DNA of 64,000 bases from Filosporella fistucella (lineage: Eukaryota; Ascomycota; Leotiomycetes; Helotiales), in contig JAQJZZ010000007.1 of assembly GCA_030077755.1 (NCBI GenBank), forward strand, positions 1 to 64,000, in the 5' to 3' direction. This document shows positions 1-11,639 of the stretch, piece after piece (within the stretch, counting starts at the first letter, position 1; each line of letters begins with the position of its first letter). A program made the translations under genes and the position numbers. The notes beneath the pieces were generated by a model. It was not told where the DNA came from. It did no database searches and was given only the letters and a program-made list of their open reading frames with translations.

Positions 1-99
1 CCTAACCCTAACCCTAACCCTAACCCTAACCCTAACCCTAACCCTAACCCTAACCCTAACCCTAACCCTAACCCTAACCCTAACCCTAACCCTAACCCT
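1..99. repeat. Telomere repeat array (CCCTAA)n
   Basis: About 16 uninterrupted copies of CCCTAA, the C-rich strand of the standard fungal TTAGGG telomere, occupy the extreme left end. The array then stops abruptly and AT-rich sequence follows. The C-rich strand reading 5' to 3' from base 1 means this is a true left chromosome end and not an internal array. Confidence 0.98.
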
Positions 100-390
100 T
101 ATACTCAAATAAAACACTCTAATAAAACACCTAAATAAAACCCTTATACTCAAATAAAATACTTAAATAAAATACTTAAATAAAATACTTAAATAATCTT
201 AATTCTTAATTATTACCTAATAATTTATATTATTAACCTTAATTCTCTTTTCTTTTCTTATTATTCTTTTTCTTAATTATCTTCTTCTTACTTAATTTAA
301 CTCTCTTATTCTAATATTATTTACTTATTATTTATTAATATTTACTCTATCTTCTTAAATATTATTATAACCTTTCTCTATCTCCTTTAT
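100..390. repeat. AT-rich subtelomeric spacer
   Basis: Very AT-rich spacer. Its first 100 bases hold short imperfect repeats of the type AATAAAACAC / AAATAAAATACTT. I see no gene. It separates the telomere array from the GC-rich box at 391-504. Confidence 0.7.
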
Positions 391-504
391 AACCCTAACC
401 CTCCCCCACCTATATATAAATGCCCCCCTTGACCCGCATGCCCGTTTTAACCCTATGGGGTCACAATTGGCGCTTTGCGCCAATGGGTTGGGTTTAGGGT
501 TAGG
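391..504. repeat. GC-rich box with inverted interstitial telomere motifs and a hairpin
   Basis: The box starts with AACCCTAACCCT (391-402) and ends with GGGTTTAGGGTTAGG (490-504), so two short telomere motifs face each other as an inverted pair. Between them is a GC-rich stretch within an otherwise AT-rich region. It holds a perfect 8-bp inverted repeat with a 3-base loop, ATTGGCGC-TTT-GCGCCAAT (466-484). The box lies directly beyond the 3' end of the helicase remnant. What it does is unknown. Confidence 0.7.
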
Positions 505-3500
505 TCTTTAAAAATCTATAATAACCTTAACCCTCTTAATATCCAATAACCTAGCTTCTCCCTCCCTTATTAACTATGGGTGCTCTGCCATTCCCCCTAG
601 CCTCTAATCTTTATCGGTCTTAATATATCCTCTTTATACCTATTTATCCTCCTCCTTTATTTTATTATATATTTCACATGCTATCCGCTATATCTTTATT
701 TAATTACTCTCCTAATCCTAACCAAACCCCTCTCCGACCTCCTTTAACCACTCCTAAACGTTAATCGCATAATCCCCTTAAAATCCCGCTACTTTAATAA
801 TTACCTATAAATGCTATTACTAATATAATATATATATCCCAGGCAATATCACCTCGGGGTACTTATACTACCTATCGTTTTTTAAACGCCGGCATATTTA
901 TTACGATAATCCACACTTCTAATAATGCTAAAACTCTCTTAAATCAATATTCGCTCTTTATACTTTATATGCTATAATCCCGCACCCGGACGCAATTGCC
1001 TGTGGATAATCCTTATATGCGTGTGCCTTACCTCTCGCCTGCTTGTGATATATTAATCTATAATATATGCAATCGCCTTATAATCGATCTATAACCTTAA
1101 TTATCTAGTCTTATAATGCTTGCACTTCCCTTAACCTACCCTGGATGATATCTGCTCCCTTAATTGCTATATTATCTTTTATAATATGCATCCCGGGCTT
1201 CTCTATTAACTCTTCTCCTTTCGGGCCCCTTACCTTACTATTTATCTTATACCGGTTATAAAATACACTATCCGTTTGGCTATAACTGCTCCCGTCTTAA
1301 TCTCCGTCCATATATTAACTTAAAACCTAACGTTAATACCCTTGCCCTTAAATGAATTCTATTATAGCATCCTTATTAATTTATTTAATGGAATACTCGC
1401 TCATAATTTCGCTTTATCTTTATCCGCTATTATTCTTAACCCGCGTAATAATAATCGATTTATTAATCTCTCTATTCCGCCCCCCACGTCCGGATTGCTA
1501 AATAAAACTGGTTAACCCATATGGTCGCCTAATATAAACCATATATATGATTCCTTTAATATTAATTCCTGTCCCTAATGCCCCGGTAATAACGATTTAT
1601 CCGCCGGCACCCTAAACCTACTATTATAATACCTCCCCTTTAGATTTTGCTCGTGCTTAATAAAACGGGCAATCTAATGCTTAACTAATCACTCCTCCTA
1701 TCTCATAACTCCATATATATATAATACCTCTCTTCCCTACGCCTAAATGTGCTTATTAGATAAATTTAATAGCCACGTCTAATGGCACCTCATTCTTGCT
1801 ATCTTTCACCTAATATTAAATGGTCTTCCGCGCTATATTCCGCCGGAATATCTAGGCATTATTAATGCATAACCGCTCGCGTAATATATTTTCCAAATCA
1901 ATTATTAACGTTACTATTAATCCGGTAAATGGGCAATTTAAATATTATAATATTTATAAATCTCATAACCGCTTACGGTATAATATATTTATAAATATAA
2001 TATGGATTTCATTAAAAAATATATGGGCTAACTACCCTTTTAATTCTAACCCCTTAGCGTAATGCAAAAACTCCCCTTAAACTACCCGGTTTACGCTAAT
2101 TATAATTAATTATTATAATTCGTGTCCGGATTTCTTATTAATCCATTCCTTATAATTTAAACCGGCTACTTGCCCACGCGTAATAATATTATCCACTAAT
2201 GCGGCAAATGGCACTATAATAATAACCGTCTATTGCTAGGTCATCGTTACCATTAAAAAAAATAATATTAACTTGCCACTACTAGTGGGTAATACGATGA
2301 CTAATAATTATATTTTGGATGGATAATGGATTAATTATAATATTAACGCTTATCCTTTTAATCGTGGTTTGGCTTGGGAATTATGGTATATCCGCTATAA
2401 TCCAATTAACGCTAGATCGGATCCTTTAATCCGCTTTCTCTTAATAGGCCGATTAATTAATTGCTAGCTAGCTTTATGTTAATGACCGGTTCCTCTTATA
2501 TTATAACTATTGCCAATACTATTATAGCCTAACTTCCATAATTCATGCTATGCTATTAATGCTTGCTTATATGCCGTGATTAACTCAGGCCTTAATCGAT
2601 ATAAAAATGCCTTATTAATGGCATAATGCGCTTGCGCTACCTTATATCCATATCCGGATTACTTATATTCTATATTAATTAAATATTTTATATATATTAT
2701 TTCCCTTGCCCGGCTAGGGAAATTAAACCTACTGGACTATAATATATTAAAATATATCTAATTCTAATTCCTTATTATTATTTCCTTTAATAAACTCTTT
2801 AATTCCATTTTCGGGCTCCTTATGCTCCTTTTCCCACGTCTTACTAGCCCATATTAACTTCTAGGTGGCAATTCCAATTACGGTATGCCTTTATCCGGAT
2901 GCCTTTAAATATATTCCTAAATGCTTTCTAATAACGCTCCCTAACGCTTGGCTTAATTCCTCCCCGGCCTATAATCCTTATAAATCCCTAAATAAATATT
3001 TTAATTCACGATAATCTAATGCTTAGGCAAATAGTCGAACTTATATTAAATATTAGGCTATAATTTGGCTAATATTATCTAATAAATACCATATAATATA
3101 TTTTATATTCCCTCTTCTCTTCCGCGCCTTATTATATATAATTAAAAAATATATCTAACCATTTATAATATATATATTACGTGCCGAATATATATTATTA
3201 CTTACTTTAATAGATCCTAATTCGGGTCTATATGCGGGCTAGCCTCCTAATCTAATAAATAACCATATAATGGATGGAATAGGCGGACATATTAATAATA
3301 TGCATATATATTATTAACTTCCATAAAAATTGACATTCCTTAATTAAATATAATATAACTTGCAAATCCACCTACTTAACTTTCTTGGTAGCGTGGTTTA
3401 TCCTTAATAACCTCTACTAGCCTTCTCTTTTCCGTGCTCGCTCTAATAAAAACTTATAATTCCCGCTTACCTAGTCCTGATTTTGGGCATGGTTAATAAA

Positions 3501-5276
3501 ACTAAAATTTTATTATTAAAATGCTTGGCTCTATGCTATATTATTAATAATTTAACTCAAATTAATAGGGGGCATTAGGGATTCAAATATTAACACTTTT
3601 ATTAATTCCTATAATTCTTTAATTAATATGTAATATATGCTTTAGACCTTAGCTAATATAACTAGCTAGCCTAAATAATTAATTATTTATTTATTATCCG
3701 ACTAATAGATATTAAATAGTGATTAGTACGTTTTATTAAATTTCTTTCCCATGGCCAATTGCGTTAAAATACTAGATATGGGTGAAAATGAACCCTTATA
3801 TAAATGTAACTATTATAACTTATGGATTTAATCGGGCACGGAATTGATATCGGCTTTGCTATCCAATTTTAATTCCGGCTATAGCTCACATGGAATGGCC
3901 ACTTTTAATATAATTAATTGATTAATCCATAATATGCCTACTAAAATGGGCATATAAAAAAATACGAATCATAATAACTAGCTTTGCTCATTAATACCTT
4001 AAATAGCTAAATAATGCATCATGGGTGAATAATATAATCCAATTCGGCTAGTATCCTATATTATGGTTAATATATATAAATATATTAATGCACTAGTTAA
4101 TGGTTAATCTTCTATATCATTATCTGCTACTTCTTTATCTAATTCACTCCGGATTCTTTAAATGCACTTCTATTATGCATTAATATATCTTATTCCGGTT
4201 TTTATAATTATGGTCAAATTTTTTATTATATTTTAGAAATTATATTTGAATTATTAAAAATAATCCAATATACCTATTTTATTTATATGATTTTCTAATG
4301 GCGCTATATGCATTATATAATAAATGAAATATGTAAAAATTCTATTATACTTATTAACGCTTTTGGCATTTTATAATAACTTAAATAGGCGCTAGTCCAC
4401 GGCTTTATTTTTGGGTAATGCCTATTACTTTAATGCGTCTTTGTGATCGGTTACTTTTAATATATCTAAATAACGCTCTAAAATTCGATTTTATACACGC
4501 AATAATCGCTTTAATTACGGTTTATCTAGGTCGGGCATATGGGTATAATGGAATGTCTTAATTAAATTGTGCTTGGATTGGCTTAATACCTCATTCCACT
4601 TTATATACCATAACCACGAATCCATTTTAATAATGGGCACCTCTTTTAACATCCGTAATCGCCGCTCTTAGGCCTTACCCTTTTATTTTTCAATATCCTA
4701 AATAATTTAATTATTAATATTATCCTGGTCGCTCTCACTATTATTAATATTATTATTATTGCTATAGTCTAAATCATTGGTTTCTTTTCTAATATTACGT
4801 ATTATGGCTCGGCGCCTCTGCCGCTCTTACTTATATTACTTGCTCTAATTAATAATCTAATATTAGGCTCATCGATTATTAAACCATAATTATAACTTAA
4901 TTATCTTAAATAATTCTTTATCGGAAACCCTTTTCTTATTATAAATCTTATTCCCATGCTATTATATAACGTCTTAGTTCTGGCTTATATATGGGCAATC
5001 CTAATATAAATGGCCATCTAAAATGGGAATAATAGGCTAGGGCGCTAATTTATTACTAGGCAATTATATACTAGTATAATTATATTAAAACGGAAATATT
5101 TAAATATACTTATCTAACTCTTTTTATAATTCAATTAAGGTTTTATGCTTATTACTCAAATATCGGGAAATGGCGGTAAGCGAAATTGCATATTTGCACT
5201 ATAAATAAATTAATACGCCAAACTTAACATTTAACGTAATAATATAATTTAATGCTTTAGGGATAGGTTAAGCCAT
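505..5276 (-). pseudogene. Telomere-linked RecQ-like helicase, RIP-degraded
   Basis: Reading the minus strand from the ATG at 5276 gives a long interrupted reading frame. Its stops are nearly all TAA or TAG where Gln is expected. In order I see: an N-terminal zinc-finger-like segment of the DUF3505 kind (CKYAISLTAI near 5190, then SNKHKTLIEL, then DGHLYQDCPY near 5010); an Asn/acidic spacer near 4720-4790; helicase motif I as VLPTSSGKL near 2290; PFAALVDNII near 2190; the DExH box as FFNEIH near 2010 (N where D is expected); TGALGTGIN near 1570; motif VI as QSGRGGRN near 1490; and a Cys-rich tail (HYQKCG, QICRRL) near 870-930. The frame changes once between about 4300 and 2650, from an intron or indel. 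Telomere-linked RecQ helicases are known at many fungal chromosome ends; the location and zinc-finger-plus-helicase order fit that family. The 3' end points at the telomere. Confidence 0.85.
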
Positions 5277-5419
5277 AGCTCCTTGGCTATTTATGGTATT
5301 TTGAAATGATTTTGGGCAATGTGTGGGCAATAATAATAGGTTTGAAATTATTTGGGGTTAACCCATTTACGCTATAACTAGGCATAAACTATACTTTAAT
5401 TTCACTATTATAAAAAAAC
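5277..5419. other. Upstream sequence of the helicase remnant
   Basis: Short spacer between the helicase start and the copia remnant. It carries a near-duplicated motif: AACCCATTTACGCTATAACTA near 5358 and AACCCATTTACGGTATAAATG near 5418. No coding potential seen. Confidence 0.4.
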
Positions 5420-7834
5420 CCATTTACGGTATAAATGACGATAACTAATATTAGGCCGTTCGCTTATATATGCCTCCTTGGGCGATATACTAATTTTATT
5501 AATTATAAGGCTACCGGATATTCGGTTTTTAATATACGTATTAGCTTTAATTGCCTAGTCCCAGAATTTAAGAGGAAGGTCGGCGTCCTTTATTATAGAC
5601 CTAGCATCGGTCTCTGCTTATTAAATGCTTCTTTTAGCTATACCGTTTTAGTGCGATCTAATATATAATATGGTAAACTCTTTAATTACCCCTTCCTTTA
5701 ACCATTTATCCAGGAGCTCTTAAATCTCTATAGCGTTATTAGACCTAATAGCCCCGAGCTTAAGCTAAGTATAGCTTTTCTTAGTCGCTTTCTATCTTCG
5801 GATCTGGGTTATTAAGCCGGACTTGGTCTTATTAATAAAGGACCATGTTTTCCTCGTGGCATTATTTATAACTTGGGCAAATACTCTATTATCGCGGATT
5901 AAAGGCAAGAATAGGCTAGCTATATTTATTGAAATGAGAGCTAATAATAATTCCTTTTATAGAGAGAGCGCTTTGCTTATTTGATTCCTTAGCTTCGTAA
6001 TCTTGTAAACTCGGCACATTTCTCTATCCATTAGGACTATAATAGGGCGCTTTATAATTATAACTTTATATAGGTTTTATAACTTTTCGGGTCCTAAATG
6101 CGCAAACCATTAGTGCATGAGTCTATATCTTATAAGGTTTTCATTTTGAGTTAGCGGCTTTATTTTATACTCACTATTATCGTGCATATGGATATCCTTA
6201 TTATTAATTATAAATGTAATATAATAGCAATCACTATTTAAGGGAGCCTAAGCGGGTGCTTTAGTATTTAAAGTTTTCTTATATTCATTTATTCCTTCTA
6301 GCATCTCAATTAGAGCTAACTCTATACCTTTTACGCTTGAAATGATTTTGGATATAATATAGAGTCCCTCTTTAATATTAGCTTATAAGACGGCTTGTTT
6401 AAGCTCACTAATAAACCATATGAATTTGTTATTAAAAACACCTAGGCATTTCCAGTTTATATAAAGCTTTTGACTTAAGAGAAGATTAATTCCTAAACTA
6501 GGAATATAAAGTATATTTTTAAGAAATAATAAGACGCCATTTACCCTTATCTTAACCTAGCCCATAAAATCTATATATAGTCTTCCTCCCCTAACCTTAA
6601 TAGCGCGCCTCTTAATTTGGATTAGCGCACCTTTAAATAGGTTAAGTTTATTAGTCATATATATTATATAACTAGTGTCGGAATACTAATTAGATTTTGG
6701 GATCTTATAAGGAGCCTTATCCTTAGAAAAGTAGCAAACCTCGTCTTCCTTATTTAAATTTAATTTAATAATCTCTAATTTGGATCCGGAATTAATAAAG
6801 CTTATGCCTAGGGTATTACCATCGGCGGCTAGTCCTTTCTTAGCCTTATCTTTAACTAGCTATTGAGTTATAGAGCGGTTCTCCTTTTGGGCCTTAAAGA
6901 GACGAAAGTTAGAGACTATAAATAAAATATATTAATATAACTCGCATTTATTTTTATAATATTCTTGCTTATAAAAGTGGCATTAAACTTTATAAGAGTC
7001 GCGACGCTTCCTTCCGTTTCTCCTAGATCCAGGTTTCTTAATTTCCCCCGCCGGGCGGGATAAATCTCTTTTATTAATATATGCCGGATAGGCACTTTTT
7101 AATATTACTTCGGTCTTATAGCCAAGGTTATATTTCCTCTCGCTCCTCTCTAGGATCTCGAGCCTTTTATAAACATCCGTAATAGTGTTTCCTTTAAGAG
7201 ATTATTAAATAATATTAAATAAATTAGGTAATCCGGCGAGTAGGTATTTTAATAAGGTTTCCTAATTAAAAGTATTTGCAAGTTTTGAATCTATAATAGC
7301 AATTTTCCCCCTTATAGATATAAGGTAGGCCTAGGCTAATTAAATAGTTATATTAACCTCCTTTTTAGCCATAATGCCAAACTTAAATCCTATAATTTAT
7401 TATAAATCTTCTTATTTTACCATTGGATTTATCTTGCTATACTTGGCCTTAAGAATATCCTATTAGTCTTTAATAGTGCTATACCCGCTTATAAATTGCT
7501 AATTAAACTCGTAAATGCATTTATTAAGTATAAATAGCACTTTGGCATTAGCGGCACAATGCTCTTAATATAGCTTCTAATCTAGAGACCCTTAATTAAC
7601 CTCTATTTCCTTATCCGCACCCAACTTCGCAAAACCTCTTATAACCTCCTTTATACTTATATTTATCGGTTTGGTCGAGTTGGCAGGTATAGCATAAGAG
7701 GAGAGCGAATAGGTAATTGCAATATTAATATTCTCGCTAATTATTTAATATTTAAATTCCTTAAACCAGATCCTCTAATTCTCTTAAGAGAGTTCGGGCA
7801 TAGGTCATTTAATGCCGTCGCGTGTACGGTCCAT
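5420..7834 (-). mobile_element. Ty1/copia-like retrotransposon remnant (gag to integrase)
   Basis: The minus strand reads as the front half of a copia polyprotein. It begins at an ATG at 7834 (MDRTRDGIK), with a RIP-altered CCHC zinc knuckle near 6970 (CHFYKQEYYKNKC, Y replacing one Cys and the Gly-His pair). The pre-integrase segment (MHWRFAHLG) lies near 6110. The integrase C-terminal part lies at 5430-5650 (DADLPLKFWD, then NTYIKNR, then ISPKEAY). Copia order is gag, protease, integrase, RT, RNase H; here the sequence stops after integrase, so the RT half and the left LTR are missing. Many in-frame TAA/TAG stops show it is dead. The family call is from motifs only. Confidence 0.75.
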
Positions 7835-8377
7835 TTTAAAGGTAATATTAAATGAGAAATAAGGTAAAGAATATAATAAAGGAAAAGAATAAAATATGTA
7901 TATATATAAGAATATTCCCCCTTAATTAGGAGTCTTATAGAATCACCTCGTCCCTGCTTGCTTCACAAAAGGCTTATAGTCTTATAGGATATTAAGAGCG
8001 ATTAATGGATTAATTACCTCATTTTTGCTATATAGTTATAGACTTATAAGATGTTGGCGGTTCCCCCTAGCCCCTGCTTGCTATAAGATAGTAAAGTTAT
8101 AAACTTATAAACTTATAGGACGTTAAAGCGGTTTATAACCCTTTTATATATTATTAATTATAATTATAGCTGGGCTTATAACCTATTAATAGGTAAGGAA
8201 GCAATGTAATAGCATAGGTAGCATATAGGGGGTATGATCAATTTATTAGAAAGAATTATAGGTTAAATAATCTAAAGCGAATATACTTAAACCCCCGGCG
8301 CCGGGATAACGTTTCCCTAGCGCTACCTATTGCTCACGCGACTTGGCCAAGTGCTTGAGGTATTACCTTTCTCAATA
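7835..8377. repeat. Copia leader/LTR-side region with imperfect tandem repeats
   Basis: No gene. From about 7940 to 8130 there are three imperfect repeats built around CCCTGCTTGCT and CTTATAGGA/ACTTATAAGATG blocks. These probably belong to the 5' leader or LTR of the adjacent minus-strand copia remnant. The stretch 8290-8360 contains a small GC-rich island (CCCCGGCGCCGGG). I could not find a matching LTR on the other side. Confidence 0.4.
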
Positions 8378-8693
8378 TCTATTAATAATGCCATTATTAT
8401 TCTTATAAATTCTTTTAAGAACTGGTCTATATTTGATAAAATATTCGCATCCCTAATTATAATTCTATTTATCTTAATTGCTATTATAATAAGTTAATAA
8501 CTCTTTTTTTCTTTCTTTATTATTAGAAACCACTTGTTTTTATATGGTTTATAATATTATTCTATTATTCCTTTACGTATTCTATTTCTTAGCATCTTAA
8601 TAACTTCTTTATTAAGCGCTTTTGGCACTAAAAATAAGCTTTCTTATTATGCTTGATAAGGAATAGTCTTAATTTTGAGTAATAGTATAATAT

Positions 8694-9473
8694 TATAATA
8701 AGGTAGGATGGTTAAAAAGGAGGTAAAAGGGTTTTGGTTCTGGCCTTAGTGCCTAAGGCACCTAGCGTATATATATTCTCGGCTTTTGGCTTCTTAATTC
8801 TATAGGCAGTCATAATTCCAATTGATTTGCAATTAACCATTTTACCCCTTTATATTAGTAACCTACGTAGGGAGACAATCAAGGCTCCGTTATTACACGT
8901 CCTTATAGCTTGTAACTATATTCTTTTAATATGCTAGCGTATATACCCCCTAATTAGCGAATAATATAAGGAAAGGCTTTAAAAGCTATATGAGAAGAGG
9001 CTTTAAAGGCTATATGAGAGGAGGCTTTAAAGGCTATATAAGAGGAGGCTATATAGAAAGGGCCACCGCCATTCTACTGGATTCGAGATCAGAGAATAAA
9101 GGTCATATAGAAAGGGCCACCGCCATTTTATTAGATTCGAGGGTAGCTTGGATTAGACCCGCCGGGCGGGGAAAAAGGAATTAATATAAGAGCTATTATT
9201 AAAATTAGAGTTTATTATATAGTTAAAATTAGGTTTATTATACAGGGTGCTTTAAAGCTGCTTTCTTATAATAAATATAGTTAAGGGGCAATTATACTTA
9301 GGGAGGGACATATATAATAGGGTAGGATGGTTAGAAAGGAGGTAAAAGGGTTCTGGTTCTAGCCTTAGTGCCTAAGGCACCTAGCGTATATATATTCTCG
9401 GCTTTTGGCTTTTTAGTTTTATAGGCAATCATAACTCCAATTGATTCGCAATTAACCATTTTACCCCTTTATA
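8694..9473 (+). mobile_element. TRIM-like non-autonomous LTR element
   Basis: Two direct repeats of equal length (8694-8854 and 9313-9473, 161 bp each) flank only about 458 bp of non-coding sequence. The repeats begin TATAATA(A/G)GGTAGG and end CCCCTTTATA, consistent with TG...CA ends altered by RIP. The first is followed directly by TTAGTAACCTACGTAGGG, the same primer-site-like sequence as in elements B and C. The second is preceded by a purine-rich run (GGGAGGGACA), which gives plus orientation. The uninterrupted copy of element C (near 46610-46630) shows the empty site; AATAT/ATAT at the junctions fits a 4-5 bp target duplication. Terminal-repeat retrotransposons in miniature have this structure. 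Confidence 0.85.
8971..9145 (+). repeat. Internal tandem repeats of the TRIM-like element
   Basis: Three and a partial copies of a 24-bp unit (core AGGCTTTAAAGGCTATATGA) run from about 8971 to 9050. They are followed by two copies of a unit starting ATATAGAAAGGGCCACCGCC at about 9050 and 9105. The repeats create a short open frame of Gly/Arg/Tyr repeats that is most likely not a gene. Confidence 0.8.
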
Positions 9474-11318
9474 ATATTTAAAGTAATAATTCCTATTTTT
9501 ATCTAATTAAATATAATAGCTTCCTTATAATTTATAAATATTTATATAAGTAACCTTTTTTCTTCATTTATAATAGTCTTTCCTATTATTATTTATTCTA
9601 TCCTTTTTATTATAAGTCTGCTTCCTAATATATTAATTATAAATCTTTTTAATATTTATTCGCTAAATTTACTTATCTTAACATTTGGCTTCTCATCTTT
9701 TAATTTTTTAAGCCAATTAATTAATCTTCCTAAATTCGTTTTATTAAAATCTCGTAAGCTTATTAATTAAACCTTATTAGCGACTTTTTTATATATTATA
9801 TTAACCTTAAATAGTCTTTAGGGGTAGCGTTAACTTGGATTACCTTCTTTTCTTTTTTTAATAATAATAATAAAATCATTTACTTTAGTAATTCTATCCA
9901 TTTATATTATATATATATTAAATTTTACGTATAATTCCCTTTTTATATTTTTCTTCTTTTCCTTTTATCTAATACGTTGCTTTAACCTCGAATTATTACT
10001 CTATTCTCTATTACTTTAAGAGCTATAATATATTAATCCTAGGCTTTTAACCTTATTAACTTGCAATCCGTTTTATAAATTAATTAAACTTTTCCCGCCA
10101 TTTTTACTTCTTTGGCGCTAGCATATTTAATTTCATTTCTAGCAATTATAACCGTTCCTATTATTCCTTAAATATTTATAAAGCAAGCTTATATAATCCT
10201 TCCTCCTAAATAATAAAAGTTAAACTTCATTTCTAGCAAATATAGCATTCCTAAAAAAATCTCCTTTTAATAATAAGAGACTACTTAAAAGTTAATATAA
10301 TAAATAATACCTCTAATATTAATAAGGACATTCTTGATAAAGCCTATAAATGGTCTATTTTTATTATTAATAATCAAATAGGTTATTTGTCTTTTTATTT
10401 CTAATATTATAAGTTTTGCTTCCTTTATCCAATTTCTTCCTATAATATTAACCTCTATTCCTATATTAAGAATTACTATAACCTTAATTTTATTATTAAT
10501 TAAAACTTCTACTTTTGGTATTTTTATTATTAATATTAGGCACCTTTAAATAATAAAACCCATTTTAATAGCATTAACTTTAAGAATAGCTACTTTCCTA
10601 AATCTTTCTAATATTTGATTTTTAATTTCTCCTAAATTTTATAAGATAAAATTATTCCCTTTAATTTTTGGAATAATATATTTTTCTTAAGCTATTTTAA
10701 AGATATTCTCCTAAATAATATAAATATCTTATAAACGCATTTCTTTTTTTAAGAAAAGTCGATTAATGGCTTTTACTCTTACTTTTAGACTAATATATTA
10801 ATTAAGGATTCGGTCCCTATTTTTCTTTATTCCTTAATTTAAGGCTCTTTTGGGTTTCTTAATTATTAGCTTAATAACTTTATCTTTTAACTTAATTACA
10901 ATTTCCTTTATTTTAATATCCCCTTAGGAATCTTACTATTATAATTAGCTTTTATTAATTATAATTATATTAGATTCTTTTAAATCCTTATTATCCTTAA
11001 TGCTTAGGCGCTATAAAATAATATTATAATTTTATTCTCTTATTATTCTTCTTAGATTAATCCTTGGCTTTAAGACTTTTTTGGCTACCTTTATTATATT
11101 CTTAAAATATATAATTGGCTTCCTAATTCTAATAATTATACTTGATATTATTTTTACGTTTATTAAGTCTTCTTCCACTTTTAAGTCTAATTCTATTAGC
11201 GGCAATTATCCGGAAAGCTAAATCTTTTTAATTCTTACTAGCCTATCTAATTAAAGAATAGAGGTTAATTATAATAATAATATAGGTGATTGATAGCCTA
11301 TAAAGGAAATAGGTTATT

Positions 11319-11530
11319 TATAACAATGGCACATAATATCAATGAATATTGACAAGCGAAGACCTAGCTATAAAAGGGTTCCGGGCTAGCTCCTGTATTT
11401 AAGAGGCTCTAATCCCTTACTTTGGCCTTCATCTTTCTTATTTCCTTTATAATAGACCTAATAATATCCGAATTGCCTCCGTATCATACTCCCATATATT
11501 GCCCCGCAGCTTAGTACTCGTGTTATTATA
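11319..11530 (+). repeat. 5' LTR of element A
   Basis: 212-bp copy matching 30266-30477. The differences are almost all A for G or T for C. It is preceded by the 5-bp target duplication TTATT. Confidence 0.9.
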
Positions 11531-11639
11531 TTAAATAAGAAAGATTACGCCCGCCGGGGACGGCCTATATAATATCCCACCCTCGATTTAGATATTATTT
11601 AGAAAAGAATTAAATAATTAGGATCCTAGAGATCTCCTA

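Noticed and set aside
5435..5668. 77-codon plus-strand open frame
   Set aside because: It is the antisense of the copia integrase C-terminal region, which reads clearly on the minus strand.
8990..9184. 64-codon Gly/Arg/Tyr-repeat open frame
   Set aside because: Produced by 24-bp tandem repeats inside the TRIM-like element; no sign of a protein outside the repeats.
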